A stretch of 64,000 bases of DNA from Corynebacterium vitaeruminis (lineage in GTDB: Bacteria; Actinomycetota; Actinomycetes; Mycobacteriales; Mycobacteriaceae), in NCBI RefSeq assembly GCF_001054325.1, contig NZ_JVVM01000009.1, positions 33,884 to 97,883 of the forward strand. The letters run 5' to 3'. The notes beneath the pieces were generated by a model. That model ran no database searches. It was not told where the DNA came from and saw only the letters and a list, made by a program, of their open reading frames with translations. How positions within the stretch are numbered: the stretch's first letter is position 1; the number at the start of each line of letters is the position of its first letter. Positions 9,165-20,847 of this stretch are shown here, in pieces. The position numbers and the translations under genes were made by a program.

Positions 9165-9292
9165 TAGTTGTTTGGTCTCACGGGCGCGGGCCACTACGGC
9201 GGATCACTACAGGTCCGCTCAACGATGGTACGGTGACACGAGCTTTCCAACAGTGGCAAAACTAGGTGTACAAATCACAGGAAGGATTCACT

Positions 9293-10414
9293 ATGCGTGT
9301 TTTGGCGGCTATGAGCGGTGGCGTCGATTCTTCGGTCGCAGCTGCTCGCGCATTGGCAGCAGGACACGAGGTTGTGGGTGTGCACTTAGCCCTGTCGAAG
9401 GATCCGCAGTCCGTCCGCGCTGGCTCCCGGGGTTGCTGTTCTCTGGAAGACTCCGGCGACGCGCGACGGGTATGCGACGAATTGGGGATTCCATTCTATG
9501 TATGGGACTTCTCCGAGCGATTCAAAGAAGAGGTCATGGACGACTTCTACGACTCGTACGAACGTGGTGAAACCCCCAATCCCTGCCTGCGCTGCAACGA
9601 AAGGATTAAGTTTGCAGCTCTGCTGGAACGCGGTCTGGCGCTCGGCTTCGACGCGGTGGTAACTGGTCACTACGCTTTGCTTGGCGACGATGGCCTGTTG
9701 CGCCGTGGCCGCGATAGGAAAAAGGACCAATCGTACGTCCTTGGGGTGCTCGACCGCGAGCAGCTTAAGCACTCCCTTTTTCCGGTCGGAGATACCGAGA
9801 AGCCCGAGATCCGAGAAGAAGCTCGGGATATGGGGCTGGGCACGGCAAATAAGCCAGATTCTTACGATATTTGTTTCATTCCGGACGGGAATACCCAGGC
9901 TTTTCTGGGTGCTAAGATTGGGCGTCGCCCTGGCCTTATCGTCGATAAGGAGACTGGCGACACCGTTGCCGAGCACGACGGCGTCTATGGGTTCACTATC
10001 GGTCAGCGTAAGGGCATCGGCTTGCCCGGCCCCATGGCCGACGGAAAGCCTCGCTATGTGACGGGAATTGATGCGGATACCGCAACGGTGACTATTGGCA
10101 CCGCCGATGACCTGAACGTCAATGTACTGCAGGCCGACCGTGCCATCTGGTTGGTAGAACCTTCTGAGGTCGTGGCAGCGGCAGATGCAGGAAAACTACA
10201 GGTGCAGGTACGTGCCCACGGTCAGCCTGTGGACTGCACTATCGACGTTAAGGCTGGTCCAGAGGATGCACTCACCGGCCGAGGTGGTGCTTTTGAGCTA
10301 AAGCTCGCTGAGCCACTGCGCGGAATCGCTCCTGGCCAAGCGGCAGTACTTTACCGCAGCGATTCTGCCGGAGACTACGTGCTCGGTTCTGGCACGATTA
10401 TTGCTACTTGTTAA
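9293..10414 (+). CDS. mnmA: tRNA-specific 2-thiouridylase MnmA
   Basis: 373 residues. It thiolates U34 of tRNA Lys, Glu and Gln. The PP-loop is SGGVDSS at residues 8-14; the catalytic cysteine is Cys101 in NPCLRCN and the second cysteine is Cys194 in YDICFIPDG. The C-terminal beta-barrel region follows [19 protein letters not shown] 9293 has AGGAAGG upstream; a frame open to 9266 exists but lacks a ribosome binding site. It follows the cysteine desulfurase, its presumed sulfur source. Confidence 0.95.
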   Translation: MRVLAAMSGGVDSSVAAARALAAGHEVVGVHLALSKDPQSVRAGSRGCCSLEDSGDARRVCDELGIPFYVWDFSERFKEEVMDDFYDSYERGETPNPCLRCNERIKFAALLERGLALGFDAVVTGHYALLGDDGLLRRGRDRKKDQSYVLGVLDREQLKHSLFPVGDTEKPEIREEARDMGLGTANKPDSYDICFIPDGNTQAFLGAKIGRRPGLIVDKETGDTVAEHDGVYGFTIGQRKGIGLPGPMADGKPRYVTGIDADTATVTIGTADDLNVNVLQADRAIWLVEPSEVVAAADAGKLQVQVRAHGQPVDCTIDVKAGPEDALTGRGGAFELKLAEPLRGIAPGQAAVLYRSDSAGDYVLGSGTIIATC

Positions 10415-10441
10415 TTTCTCATTCAGGAGAGCGCGTTTTCC

Positions 10442-11482
10442 GTGACATCTTTTGTCGGCTTAGGCCCCATGCCGGGTACCGATCCCCGTGCAGCAGCAGA
10501 GATCATTATTGGTGAATGCTTGGATGGGCATGTAGCGCTGCCACTACTTCCTGCGCGCGGCCTCGGTGCTGATTTGATTGGCCGCACGGCTGTACTCATG
10601 GCCGACCTGAACGTGGATAGGGGAGCGCGCAGCTGGAAGATAGCTGACAGAGTCGGCCGACTTCAATCCTGGGCCCGTGATTTTCTCGCTCGAGACATTG
10701 ATTCCTGCGAAGAACTGTGGGCAACAACGCCTCAGTTGGTTCGCCTGGTAGCAGCTGGCCCCTGGACTATGGCAGCTTCCGTGGAAACTGCCGGTGGCAG
10801 GTTAGTGGCAACAGACCCTGGCGCAGTTTCCTACTTCGCCGAATCTCTGGCTGCTGGCCTCATCGACCAGGCTGCCGATGTGCGACGTCGCTTTGATTGC
10901 ACCGTGGAAGTCCTTCTCGTTGAGCCGATGCTCAGTGCAGTGGCCAGCGGGACAGTACGCGCCCCTTCAATGATGCTTGGCGTTAACGGTTACCTTCCAG
11001 CTGTCGGATCGCGCGAGATCGCCGAAGAGTATCGACGTCTTACAACCGAACTGCATGACGACGGAATCGAGACCGCAATCGCCGTAGAGAAAATTGACGG
11101 TGTGGAGCTCAGCGCAATCGCAGACTCAGGTGCCACCGGCCTGTGGATTCCGCATACTGAACTCTCGACGAATGCAAACCTGGACTTTGTTGCTGCGGCG
11201 GTCGATAAGGGAATAGAGCTGCAGCTTGGCATCGTTCCTGTGCATGTAGCGGAGCGCGATGAATTTACCGGAGCAGCCATCGGTAGCTCTCCGCGTGGAG
11301 TAGCTGAGCAGGCTGCACGGTTGTGGGAGGAATTGGGGTATTCCCACCGGAACCGCGCAAGCAAGCTTTCTATTGCCCCAGTGTCAGGGTTTGCGCACAG
11401 CGACGTTGATGAAACTATTGCTCAGCTTCGTGCGGGTTGGGAGACAGCTGAGTTGATGCGTCGCGCTGCGGGGGATTTGTAG
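10442..11482 (+). CDS. MetE C-terminal-like (cobalamin-independent methionine synthase family) protein
   Basis: 346 residues, about half the length of full MetE. It looks like the UROD/MetE-type TIM barrel: an N-terminal GLGPMPGTDPRAAAEIIIGE, a middle AAGPWTMAASVETAGGR and VEVLLVEPMLSAVASG, and a C-terminal FAHSDVDETIAQLRAGWETAELMRRA. Related short actinobacterial proteins are conserved next to mnmA/ligA, but their reaction is not known to me. I do not see the zinc-binding His/Cys pattern of true MetE. The GTG start at 10442 follows AGGAG by about 11 nt and mnmA by 27 bp, so it is probably co-transcribed with mnmA. Its 3' end overlaps the convergent TetR gene by 68 bp. Confidence 0.75.
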   Translation: MTSFVGLGPMPGTDPRAAAEIIIGECLDGHVALPLLPARGLGADLIGRTAVLMADLNVDRGARSWKIADRVGRLQSWARDFLARDIDSCEELWATTPQLVRLVAAGPWTMAASVETAGGRLVATDPGAVSYFAESLAAGLIDQAADVRRRFDCTVEVLLVEPMLSAVASGTVRAPSMMLGVNGYLPAVGSREIAEEYRRLTTELHDDGIETAIAVEKIDGVELSAIADSGATGLWIPHTELSTNANLDFVAAAVDKGIELQLGIVPVHVAERDEFTGAAIGSSPRGVAEQAARLWEELGYSHRNRASKLSIAPVSGFAHSDVDETIAQLRAGWETAELMRRAAGDL

Positions 11483-12101
11483 CCCGCGCGGTAGCGGAGA
11501 CCAAAATCGCTTCCACGGCCTCTTCATGCCACGCAATGTAGGTATCCAACTGCTCGTCGTTAAGCGAAAGTGACTCTACGGCGGTGACGGCTGAGTTGAC
11601 AATGTTTTGGATTGTGCGTGCTACGAGATAGCCCTGAGATTCGGCGAGGCTGTCGAGCTTAGTGATTGCCACGACGAGAATGTCATGCAGTTCCGAGTGA
11701 ATCGCACCGATTTCGCGCTGTGCATCTTGGTGAAAGTGGTAGGAAAAGACAGCGGTGCGCCACGCGTGCTTTGAGTCGCTGGCCATACTGATGTTGGCGC
11801 GGACGAATGCGCGAGCTGCGGAAATAGGGTCCTTTGCCTCTTTCACGGAAGTGGCGACGGTGGCTTTCCATTCGGGGAAGTCGCGTAGGACCAACGCTGC
11901 GACCAGATCATCGACAGTGTTGTAGTAGCGATAAAAACTGGACCGAGCAATTCCGGCCTCCTTTGCAATCTCACCCACCTTAAGGGGTGCCTCGATGTCG
12001 CTAAGTGTTTGTTTTGCCAGCAGGCTGCTAGCGGCATCCATCAGCTTTTCATTGACTTGTCGACGGTGTTCGACAACGGTGGCCGCAGAAATTCTAGGCA
12101 T
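11415..12101 (-). CDS. TetR-family transcriptional regulator
   Basis: 228 residues. The N-terminal helix-turn-helix spans about residues 15-65: KLMDAASSLLAKQTLSDIEAP, then VGEIAKEAGIARSSFYRYYNTVDDLVAAL, which is the TetR pattern. The rest is an alpha-helical ligand domain with no recognisable effector. It is transcribed away from the MMPL transporter with 138 bp between them, so it probably controls that transporter and itself. The start has GAGGA on the minus strand. The C-terminal tail (about 25 residues, rich in P, Q, T, N) is encoded in DNA that is also the 3' end of the MetE-like gene on the other strand. Confidence 0.9.
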   Translation of the reverse strand: MPRISAATVVEHRRQVNEKLMDAASSLLAKQTLSDIEAPLKVGEIAKEAGIARSSFYRYYNTVDDLVAALVLRDFPEWKATVATSVKEAKDPISAARAFVRANISMASDSKHAWRTAVFSYHFHQDAQREIGAIHSELHDILVVAITKLDSLAESQGYLVARTIQNIVNSAVTAVESLSLNDEQLDTYIAWHEEAVEAILVSATARATNPPQRDASTQLSPNPHEAEQ

Positions 12102-12144
12102 GGCGAAATCCTCGGATTCTGAGAAGAAATGGAGCGTTCGTTCC

Positions 12145-12182
12145 CCTGATTTTATAAGTCACGGTGTTCTCATAATCTCAGG
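12145..12182. promoter_or_regulatory. inverted repeat, candidate TetR operator
   Basis: CCTGATTTTAT (12145-12155) and ATAATCTCAGG (12172-12182) are inverted copies matching at 9 of 11 positions, with a 16-bp spacer. They lie midway between the TetR and MMPL starts. A weaker dyad, GGAGCGTTCGTTCC, is at 12131-12144. The assignment rests only on position and symmetry. Confidence 0.35.
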
Positions 12183-12239
12183 AACTGGAGACAATCCACA
12201 AGAAAATGCAGATAATCACCTAGAAAGGACACCCGCGTC

Positions 12240-14495
12240 ATGTATCGGCGATTCAACGCCGCTTTATTTGGCACTAAACGACGCATGTGGCTCACCATCG
12301 TCGTGTCGTTGCTGGTAGTGGGGCTTCTGTCAGCAGTAGCGCCCTCTGTGGAGGACGTAAAGACGAATTCTGGCGAAGGCCCGTCGGAAACTGCGCAGTC
12401 AATGGAAGCGAAGAAGCGTCTCCATGAGGCATTTCCCACCGAGCCAAATCTTCTGCCTGCCGTCGTAGTGTTGACCTCAGACTCGGCAAAGACCACTGAG
12501 AAAGCCGCACACGACGTTCTCGCTGATTTAGCTGAGCGGGACGGTGGTTTTACTCGGGCGCCGATTAGCCCCGTGTGTACCAGCTTGGGAAGCCAGGTGC
12601 TTCGTGAAGGCAAGTGTATCCCGGGTTCACCGGAAGGAACCCGCAGCGAGGATGGAAAGACCGTAACCATCGTTGTCCCCACGGTGGGCGATGCTACTGA
12701 GAAGTCCTACCGCGATGACATTGATGCACTGCGCGAGGATATCTCCGCCATTGCAGATAAGGCTGACAAATCCGGCAATGTGGAAACTCACCTCACCGGC
12801 CCAGCGGGCATCGTCACCGATACCGTGAAGGTCTTTTCCTCTGGTGACCGGGTGCTCATGCTTGGAACCATCCTCTTGGTTCTTGTTATTTTGCTGCTGG
12901 TCTATCGCTCGCCTGTACTTGCAATCCTGCCGTTGTTAGCCGTTGGTGTGGCAATGCAGCTGGCACAGAGCGTCGGCGCGCTCCTGGCGGATGCCGGTGC
13001 CATTGAGATTAGCTCGCAGACTGCGTCGATTATGACAGTGCTGCTATTCGGCGTCGGTACTGACTATGCGCTGATTATCAATGCTCGCTACCGAGAAGCA
13101 CTGGCTGCTCAGCGAGAAATGGGGCAAGAGCTGGACCGTAATGCTGCAATGGTGGATGCAATGGGGCGTACTGGCGAGGTCCTCGCTAGCTCCGCAGGCA
13201 CCATCATCCTGGCAATGATGGCGCTGCTATTCACCAAGTCGCCCGCGTTGCAAGGCTTCGGCCCGTATCTCGCTATCGGTGTCGCTTCAATGGCAATCGT
13301 TGCTGCTGTGTTCCTGCCTGCATTGTTCATTGCGGTGGGGAAGGCCGCATTCTGGCCAGGCGGCTATGACAAGGCACTCAAGCGGGTCGACTCGAAGATG
13401 TGGACGAAGGTCGCCAATACCGTCGACAAGAAGCCAAAGGCTGTTCTGGCCGCAGGCCTGGCGCTGCTGATTGTGATGTCGCTGGGGACCTTGAATTACA
13501 AGGAGTCTTTCAACTTCCTCACTGGCTTCCGCGTGGATACCGACTCGGCGGCTGGGCAGGAGATTGCCGCCCGCGATATTGGTGCGGGCGAAATTGCCCC
13601 TACTACCTTGCTTATCGAAGGGAAGAATCTCGACTTGCCGCAGCTGCAGCAGGCCGCTGAAGAGGTGGCAAAGAAGGATTCTGCGGATATCGCCCGAATT
13701 AGTGTCACTGCCCGTGATGTCACCGATGACGGTGAGACGGCACGCATGACTGTTGTGTTCAATCAGGATCCATACATCACAGAATCCATGGAAGCTCTGG
13801 ACCCCATCAGCAATGATGTGCGCGATGCACTGAAGACGGCTGGTGCTTCCGCAGACACGACAGTGACTGCCACGGGCGAAACCGCTGAGCTTAGCGACGT
13901 CCGCGCTGACCTCGATCGCGATATCAAGATGCTGGTGCCAGTGATGATTGTCATCGTGGCAATTGTGTTGGCAGTGCTACTCAAATCCCTACTGGCGCCG
14001 CTGTACTTGGCAGCGACACTGCTACTGTCGTTCGCCGCCACGATGGGGCTAACCGTCCTAATTGCACTGAATATTCAGGGAGATGAGGGCATTGGTAACC
14101 GCGTGACTGCCTACATTCTGGTGTTCTTGATTGCGCTGGGGGTGGACTACACCATCTTTGTGATGAGTAGACTGCGGCAGGAGCTGAAGCACCACGATGT
14201 ACGTGACGCAATGAAGATTGCCGTTGCCCGAACTGGTGGCGTGGTTTCATCGGCAGGTCTGATTCTGGCAGCTACCTTCGCAGTGCTGATGACTCAGCCA
14301 ATCCGTGAGCTCTACCAGTTCGGTCTGGGCCTGGCCCTTGGTATTTTGCTGGATACCTTCGTGGTCCGCCCCTTCATTGTTCCGGCAATCGTCCGACTGA
14401 TTGGTGACAATGCACTGTGGCCGACAAAGCCGAGCAAGTTGCTCGCCGAATCAAAGGAACAGCCGCAGGCAGAAATAGTGTCAGCCGAACACTAG
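12240..14495 (+). CDS. MMPL-family (RND) transporter
   Basis: 751-residue inner-membrane protein. The topology is that of MmpL/RND proteins: one N-terminal segment (about residues 16-36), an extracytoplasmic domain, a five-helix block (about 200-375) with the GxxxDY motif GVGTDYALIINARYREA, then a second domain and a second block (about 555-735) with GVDYTIFVMSRLRQE. Corynebacterial MMPL proteins export mycolic-acid precursors or glycolipids, and others are drug or lipid exporters; the substrate here is not determinable. ATG 12240 has AGAAAGGA upstream. The divergent TetR gene suggests inducible expression. Confidence 0.9.
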   Translation: MYRRFNAALFGTKRRMWLTIVVSLLVVGLLSAVAPSVEDVKTNSGEGPSETAQSMEAKKRLHEAFPTEPNLLPAVVVLTSDSAKTTEKAAHDVLADLAERDGGFTRAPISPVCTSLGSQVLREGKCIPGSPEGTRSEDGKTVTIVVPTVGDATEKSYRDDIDALREDISAIADKADKSGNVETHLTGPAGIVTDTVKVFSSGDRVLMLGTILLVLVILLLVYRSPVLAILPLLAVGVAMQLAQSVGALLADAGAIEISSQTASIMTVLLFGVGTDYALIINARYREALAAQREMGQELDRNAAMVDAMGRTGEVLASSAGTIILAMMALLFTKSPALQGFGPYLAIGVASMAIVAAVFLPALFIAVGKAAFWPGGYDKALKRVDSKMWTKVANTVDKKPKAVLAAGLALLIVMSLGTLNYKESFNFLTGFRVDTDSAAGQEIAARDIGAGEIAPTTLLIEGKNLDLPQLQQAAEEVAKKDSADIARISVTARDVTDDGETARMTVVFNQDPYITESMEALDPISNDVRDALKTAGASADTTVTATGETAELSDVRADLDRDIKMLVPVMIVIVAIVLAVLLKSLLAPLYLAATLLLSFAATMGLTVLIALNIQGDEGIGNRVTAYILVFLIALGVDYTIFVMSRLRQELKHHDVRDAMKIAVARTGGVVSSAGLILAATFAVLMTQPIRELYQFGLGLALGILLDTFVVRPFIVPAIVRLIGDNALWPTKPSKLLAESKEQPQAEIVSAEH

Positions 14496-14537
14496 TGGGC
14501 AGTGGCTAACAAGCCCGTCCTTGTGCAAGTACGGTGA

Positions 14538-14569
14538 GCCGACCTTAAGCGTCAGTAACGTCGGTCGGC
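14538..14569. other. hairpin at the end of the MMPL and exonuclease genes
   Basis: GCCGACC (14538-14544) pairs with GGTCGGC (14563-14569). It covers the stop codon of the minus-strand exonuclease gene. There is no T-run, so a terminator role is uncertain. Confidence 0.3.
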
Positions 14570-15225
14570 CACCCGAAAGTGAAGTTAGATACGTCGCGGC
14601 CTTTGTCCGCCAGCCAACGCTGCAGGTTCTTCTTGTACTGGTAGTACGCGACGGCCTGCAGCTCCATGAGTTCGTCTCCCGATTTTTCGGTCAATTCACG
14701 GTAGTGACGCGCCATTACCCAAGCGATGCGCGCGGCGGCGAGAGCATCCTCGGTGGCATCATGTGCCCCGTCTAGCCGCACCTGATAGTGGCGGGAGACA
14801 TCAGTTAGAGTGCGTTTTTCACGGCGATCAGGATCGAAGTAATTGTCCAGCACAAAAGGATCGACCACGAGCCCGTCAACAGTAAAACTGGGGTCTTGCG
14901 AGCGAAGTACGGTCAAATCATAGGCCGCGTTGTAGGCCACGACAGTCAGCCCATCGCGCCAGGCAGCTCGAAGACCCGCAATGGTATCCGCCAAAACTTC
15001 ATCATGCGGACGCCCCTCCGCGCGAGCTTTTTCAGTGGTGATGCCGTGCACATCAGACGCAGCTTGCGGAATTTCGACACCGGGATCGGCGAGCATGATG
15101 GTGGAATCTTTTCCTTGCTCAGTCAGCCGGACCAGCGCGGAAGTGACAATTTTGCAGGTACGAGGGTCCGTGCCGGTAGTCTCCAGATCAAACGTGAGCA
15201 TCCGTCGCGGATCGAAATTATGCAT
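14545..15225 (-). CDS. DnaQ-like 3'-5' exonuclease (DEDDh)
   Basis: 226 residues, single exonuclease domain. ExoI is MLTFDLETTGTD (Asp and Glu of DxE), ExoII is VVAYNAAYDLTVL, and ExoIII is GAHDATEDALAAARI with the DEDDh histidine. It could act in proofreading, repair or RNA turnover; the family does not tell. The last 40 residues form a charged tail ending FGWPTDVTDA. ATG 15225 has no ribosome binding site but has TACAGT (15232-15237) ending 6 nt upstream, suggesting a leaderless mRNA. It is divergent from ligA, with 84 bp between. Confidence 0.88.
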   Translation of the reverse strand: MHNFDPRRMLTFDLETTGTDPRTCKIVTSALVRLTEQGKDSTIMLADPGVEIPQAASDVHGITTEKARAEGRPHDEVLADTIAGLRAAWRDGLTVVAYNAAYDLTVLRSQDPSFTVDGLVVDPFVLDNYFDPDRREKRTLTDVSRHYQVRLDGAHDATEDALAAARIAWVMARHYRELTEKSGDELMELQAVAYYQYKKNLQRWLADKGRDVSNFTFGWPTDVTDA

Positions 15226-15303
15226 GTCTCAACTGTAGCGGAGAGCGCGGATTCGCTGACGGGACAAGAGTGTTTCAGTTCGGCCGACGCGTCCGGGCAA
15301 TGA

Positions 15304-17429
<2,126 letters not shown>

Positions 17430-17430
<1 letters not shown>

Positions 17431-17447
17431 CTGGGGCTTAACCCAGC
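17430..17447. terminator. short hairpin between convergent ligA and glgP
   Basis: GCTGGG (17430-17435) pairs with CCCAGC (17442-17447) with a 6-nt loop. It occupies nearly all of the 23-bp gap between the two stop codons. There is no T-run on either side, so termination is only possible. Confidence 0.35.
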
Positions 17448-17453
17448 CGGGGC

Positions 17454-19820
17454 CTAAATCTTGGTCTCTTCCAGCTTCCAGACCTCGTTGGCGTAGTCGC
17501 GGATGGTGCGGTCGGAGGAGAAGCGGCCCGAACGGATGATGTTCAGGAAGCACTTCTTGGCCCATGCCAACTCGTCGCGGTAGTCCTCGGCCATGCGGTC
17601 GCGGGTTTCGCGGTAGTCGGCGAAGTCGCCGAGGACGTAGTAAACGTCGGCCGGCTCGTAACCGTTGGACTCCAGCAGCGAGAAGTGCAGGTCGTGGAAC
17701 ATTCCGCTGCCACCGTCATCAAAAGTGCCGTCGACAAGCGAATCGACAGCGCGCTTGAGACCCGGCACCGTTTCGTAGGTGCCACGTGGGCTGTATGCGT
17801 GGCGCAGCTCCGGCAGTTCCTCTTCCAGCGCGCCGAAGATATAGGCATTCTCTTCGCCAGCGGCGTCGACAATCTCGACGTTTGCGCCGTCCATGGTGCC
17901 CAGCGTCAGCGCACCGTTCATCATGAACTTCATGTTCGAGGTACCGGAAGCCTCCTTACCAGCAGTGGAGATCTGCTCGGAGATGTCGGTGGCCGGGATG
18001 ATGTGCTCTGCCGGGGTGACGTTGTAGTTCTCAACGAAGGCGACCTGCAGGCGGCCGTCCATATCCGGATCGTTGTTGACCTTGTCCGCGATAGCGTTGA
18101 TGAACTTAATAATCGCCTTCGCACGAACGTAGCCCGGAGCGGCCTTGGCGCCGAAGATAAACACGCGCGGTGGCACGTCCAGCGCGGGGTTTTCCTTGAT
18201 GCGGTAGTAGAGATCGAGGATGTAGAGCGCGTTGAGAAGCTGGCGCTTGTACTCGTGCAGACGCTTGATTTGGGTATCGAAGATTGCGTCCGGGTTCACC
18301 GAAATGCCCTGGCGGTGCTCCAGCCAGGTGGCGAAGTCCTTCTTGTTCTCGTGCTTGATGTCGAGAATCTCACGCAGCACGGCCTCGTCGTCCGCGAACT
18401 TTTCGAGCTCAGTGAGCTTGTCCAGGTCGGTGACCCAAGCGTCCGAACCCGACAGCCGAGTCAGCAGTGCGGACAGACGCGGGTTGCACTGATTGAGCCA
18501 GCGGCGCGGGGTGACGCCATTGGTCTTGTTGTTGAAACGCTCTGGCCAAATCTCGTGCCAGTCCTTCAACGTTTCGCGCTTAATAATCTCCGTGTGCAGA
18601 GCAGCAACACCGTTGATGGAGTAAGCGGCGTAGCAAGCAATCCATGCCATGTGGATGCGGCCGTTGGAAATCGGCGCCATGTAGTCGATCTTGCCCTGGT
18701 CGAAGCCGCGCTCTGCCAGGTCTTCGCGGAAGCGGCGGTCGATCTCGCGGGTGATTTCCAGGACACGACCAAAGAGGCGATCGAAGATGGAGTACTCCCA
18801 AGTCTCCAGAGCCTCTGCCAGCACGGTGTGGTTGGTGTACGCGAAGGTATTGGACACGACGTTCCAGGCGTCATCCCAGCTCATGTCGTGCTCATCCAGG
18901 AGCAAGCGCATCAGCTCTGGGATAGCGAGCACCGGGTGGGTGTCATTGAGCTGAATGGAGTTGTACTTGTGGAAGTCACGCAGGTCCTCGCCGTGATTCT
19001 CGATGTAAGAATCAATCATCGTCTGCAGCGAAGCGGAGACGAAGAAGTACTGCTGGCGCACGCGCAGGACCTTGCCGTCATAGGTCGAGTCATTCGGGTA
19101 AAGCACACGGCACAGGTCGTGGACGCGCTCACGCTCGACGATGGCATCGGTGAAACGCTGGGAGTTGAAGGCGTCATAGTCGAATTCGCGCATCGGCTCC
19201 GAGTGCCACAGGCGCAGCGTGCCGACGTTATCGGTGCCGTAGCCGGTAATTGGCATGTCATACGGAACTGCGCGAACGACCAGATCATCAAAAGCGACAA
19301 TCTTGGACAGTTCTTCGCGGCGAATGACGAAGGGGTAGCCCTCTTCCATCCACGGATCCGGGTGCTCATCCTGGAAACCGTTTTCGAAGGTCTGCTTGAA
19401 CAGGCCGTAGCGGTAGAGGATGCCGTAGCCGGTTACCGGCAGATTCTGCGTGGCACAGGAGTCCAAGAAACAGGCTGCCAGGCGCCCCAGGCCACCGTTG
19501 CCGAGAGCGGCATCGTGCTCAGCTTCGAGTACATCGGACAGGTTCTTGCCGTACTTTTCCACTGCGGCAGAGGCCTCATCCACCAAGCCCGCATTGAGTA
19601 GGTTATTCAGCAGGGCGCGACCCATGAGGAACTCGGCGGAGAAGTAGTGCTGCTGGCGGGTAGCTGCGTATGCCTCCGTGGTGCGCTGCCAATTGTCAGC
19701 CAGGTCATCGACAACAACCCGTGACAGACCGGACCAGAATTCCATCTCGGTGGAGGACTGGGGAACGCGGCCGGACTCGGCGCGAATATGGGACCCAACG
19801 AGGTCACTCAAGTTCGACAT
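17454..19820 (-). CDS. glgP: glycogen/maltodextrin phosphorylase
   Basis: 788 residues, GT35 family. It releases glucose-1-phosphate from alpha-1,4-glucan. The PLP-binding motif is EASGTSNMKFMMNGALTLGT near the C-terminal third, followed by MDGANVEI; GNGGLGRLAACFLDS near residue 100 is the glucosyl-region signature. ATG 19820 has AAGGAG 8 nt upstream. It lies convergent to ligA and separate from glgE/glgB at the left end of the window, but functionally belongs with them in alpha-glucan turnover. Confidence 0.95.
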   Translation of the reverse strand: MSNLSDLVGSHIRAESGRVPQSSTEMEFWSGLSRVVVDDLADNWQRTTEAYAATRQQHYFSAEFLMGRALLNNLLNAGLVDEASAAVEKYGKNLSDVLEAEHDAALGNGGLGRLAACFLDSCATQNLPVTGYGILYRYGLFKQTFENGFQDEHPDPWMEEGYPFVIRREELSKIVAFDDLVVRAVPYDMPITGYGTDNVGTLRLWHSEPMREFDYDAFNSQRFTDAIVERERVHDLCRVLYPNDSTYDGKVLRVRQQYFFVSASLQTMIDSYIENHGEDLRDFHKYNSIQLNDTHPVLAIPELMRLLLDEHDMSWDDAWNVVSNTFAYTNHTVLAEALETWEYSIFDRLFGRVLEITREIDRRFREDLAERGFDQGKIDYMAPISNGRIHMAWIACYAAYSINGVAALHTEIIKRETLKDWHEIWPERFNNKTNGVTPRRWLNQCNPRLSALLTRLSGSDAWVTDLDKLTELEKFADDEAVLREILDIKHENKKDFATWLEHRQGISVNPDAIFDTQIKRLHEYKRQLLNALYILDLYYRIKENPALDVPPRVFIFGAKAAPGYVRAKAIIKFINAIADKVNNDPDMDGRLQVAFVENYNVTPAEHIIPATDISEQISTAGKEASGTSNMKFMMNGALTLGTMDGANVEIVDAAGEENAYIFGALEEELPELRHAYSPRGTYETVPGLKRAVDSLVDGTFDDGGSGMFHDLHFSLLESNGYEPADVYYVLGDFADYRETRDRMAEDYRDELAWAKKCFLNIIRSGRFSSDRTIRDYANEVWKLEETKI

Positions 19821-19954
19821 CAAAGAAGCTCCTTATTGACTGGTATCGCTTCCAGACTTTACCGGCAAGCGCGGATTACCGCGCTACGTAGGGTAGGAGC
19901 CTTCGTCAAGGAATCAGGCGAGACTAGGTACCGCTTAGGTGCCATTAGCCACTG

Positions 19955-20620
19955 TTAGTCGATAATCGCCCCGACAATCGTGCCAATACGGCCCAGATGT
20001 TCCACTTCACTTAGCAGGAAGTCCGGCCCGCCGGGGCGGCCGATGATGAGAACGAGGCCCTTGCCCATAGGGGTAGCGGCAATGGATGAGTCCATGACCG
20101 TCCAGTCCTCCGGCAACCACGTTTCCTCTTCTGGATCCAGGTTTCGCGGCGAGTCAATCGGGGCCTCAGACAAGGTCCGGCCGTTATCCTCTGGTGCGGC
20201 GACAGAGGAAGCACGACGAACCCATTGCCCGTCGCCTCGTTCGCCGAGGACAATGGCCCAGCCAGCGGTCATCGTCTGAGGCAGACCATCGACGACATCT
20301 CCGAGGGCGCGATCCAAGTTTTTTGTGTGCTGTGAGAACTTGGCCAACAGCGCAATCTGTCCACGGCGGTCGACCGAACCGGAAAAAGGTCGAATCGAAT
20401 CGACTTCCACTCCGCTAATGGACTGAGCCGCTGTAATCAGTGTGTCTGGCAGCAACCCCATGGGCAGATCCACCACAATGTCGTCGACAACGACACCATC
20501 GGTGCCGTGATGCACGACATCGACACTTCGAATATCACCTTCTACTTCGCCCAGGGCCGCCGCGACGTAGCCAAGCGAGCCTGGCTCGTCGGGAAGCTGG
20601 ATGCGAAGGAGATAACTCAT
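19955..20620 (-). CDS. ACT-domain amino-acid-binding protein
   Basis: 221 residues. The N-terminus MSYLLRIQLPDEPGSLGYVAAALG is a clear ACT fold (residues 1-75 with VEGDIRSVDVV). The remainder has no recognisable catalytic motif; VLIIGRPGGPDFLLSEVEHLGRIGTIVGAIID ends it, possibly the sensor-like second half. Similar proteins sit next to ligA and gatC in other corynebacteria. The role is unknown; ligand-dependent regulation is the usual ACT function. ATG 20620 is chosen because the ACT fold starts there; it has GAAAGG 13 nt upstream. A TTG at 20650 would add ten residues. Confidence 0.72.
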   Translation of the reverse strand: MSYLLRIQLPDEPGSLGYVAAALGEVEGDIRSVDVVHHGTDGVVVDDIVVDLPMGLLPDTLITAAQSISGVEVDSIRPFSGSVDRRGQIALLAKFSQHTKNLDRALGDVVDGLPQTMTAGWAIVLGERGDGQWVRRASSVAAPEDNGRTLSEAPIDSPRNLDPEEETWLPEDWTVMDSSIAATPMGKGLVLIIGRPGGPDFLLSEVEHLGRIGTIVGAIID

Positions 20621-20798
20621 GGCTGTGTACACAACCTTTCGAATAATCAATAGTGATTCTTACGACGTAACTATAGAAGTAGTGATTTAGGCTACAGGGT
20701 AAACCTTTGAAATGTAAGACCCTGCGGACAACTGCTTTACGGGAACGACTACTGTTGGCAAGTACAGCCCGCTAGCGCGGTTTAAATTCAGTTTCAAC

Positions 20799-20828
20799 TA
20801 AACTTCTGTGCACTAGCTTCGTACGAAG
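20799..20828 (+). promoter_or_regulatory. gatC promoter -10 and palindrome in its 5' leader
   Basis: TAAACT (20799-20804) is a plausible -10; the ribosome binding site AAAGGGG lies before the GTG at 20848. Between them is a perfect 12-bp palindrome, CTTCGTACGAAG (20817-20828), near the expected mRNA start. Confidence 0.45.
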
Positions 20829-20847
20829 AAATGAAAGGGGTACTAGC

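Noticed and set aside
17685..19601. Open frame of 638 codons opposite glgP
   Set aside because: Antisense shadow of a clear phosphorylase gene; no start signals or motifs.
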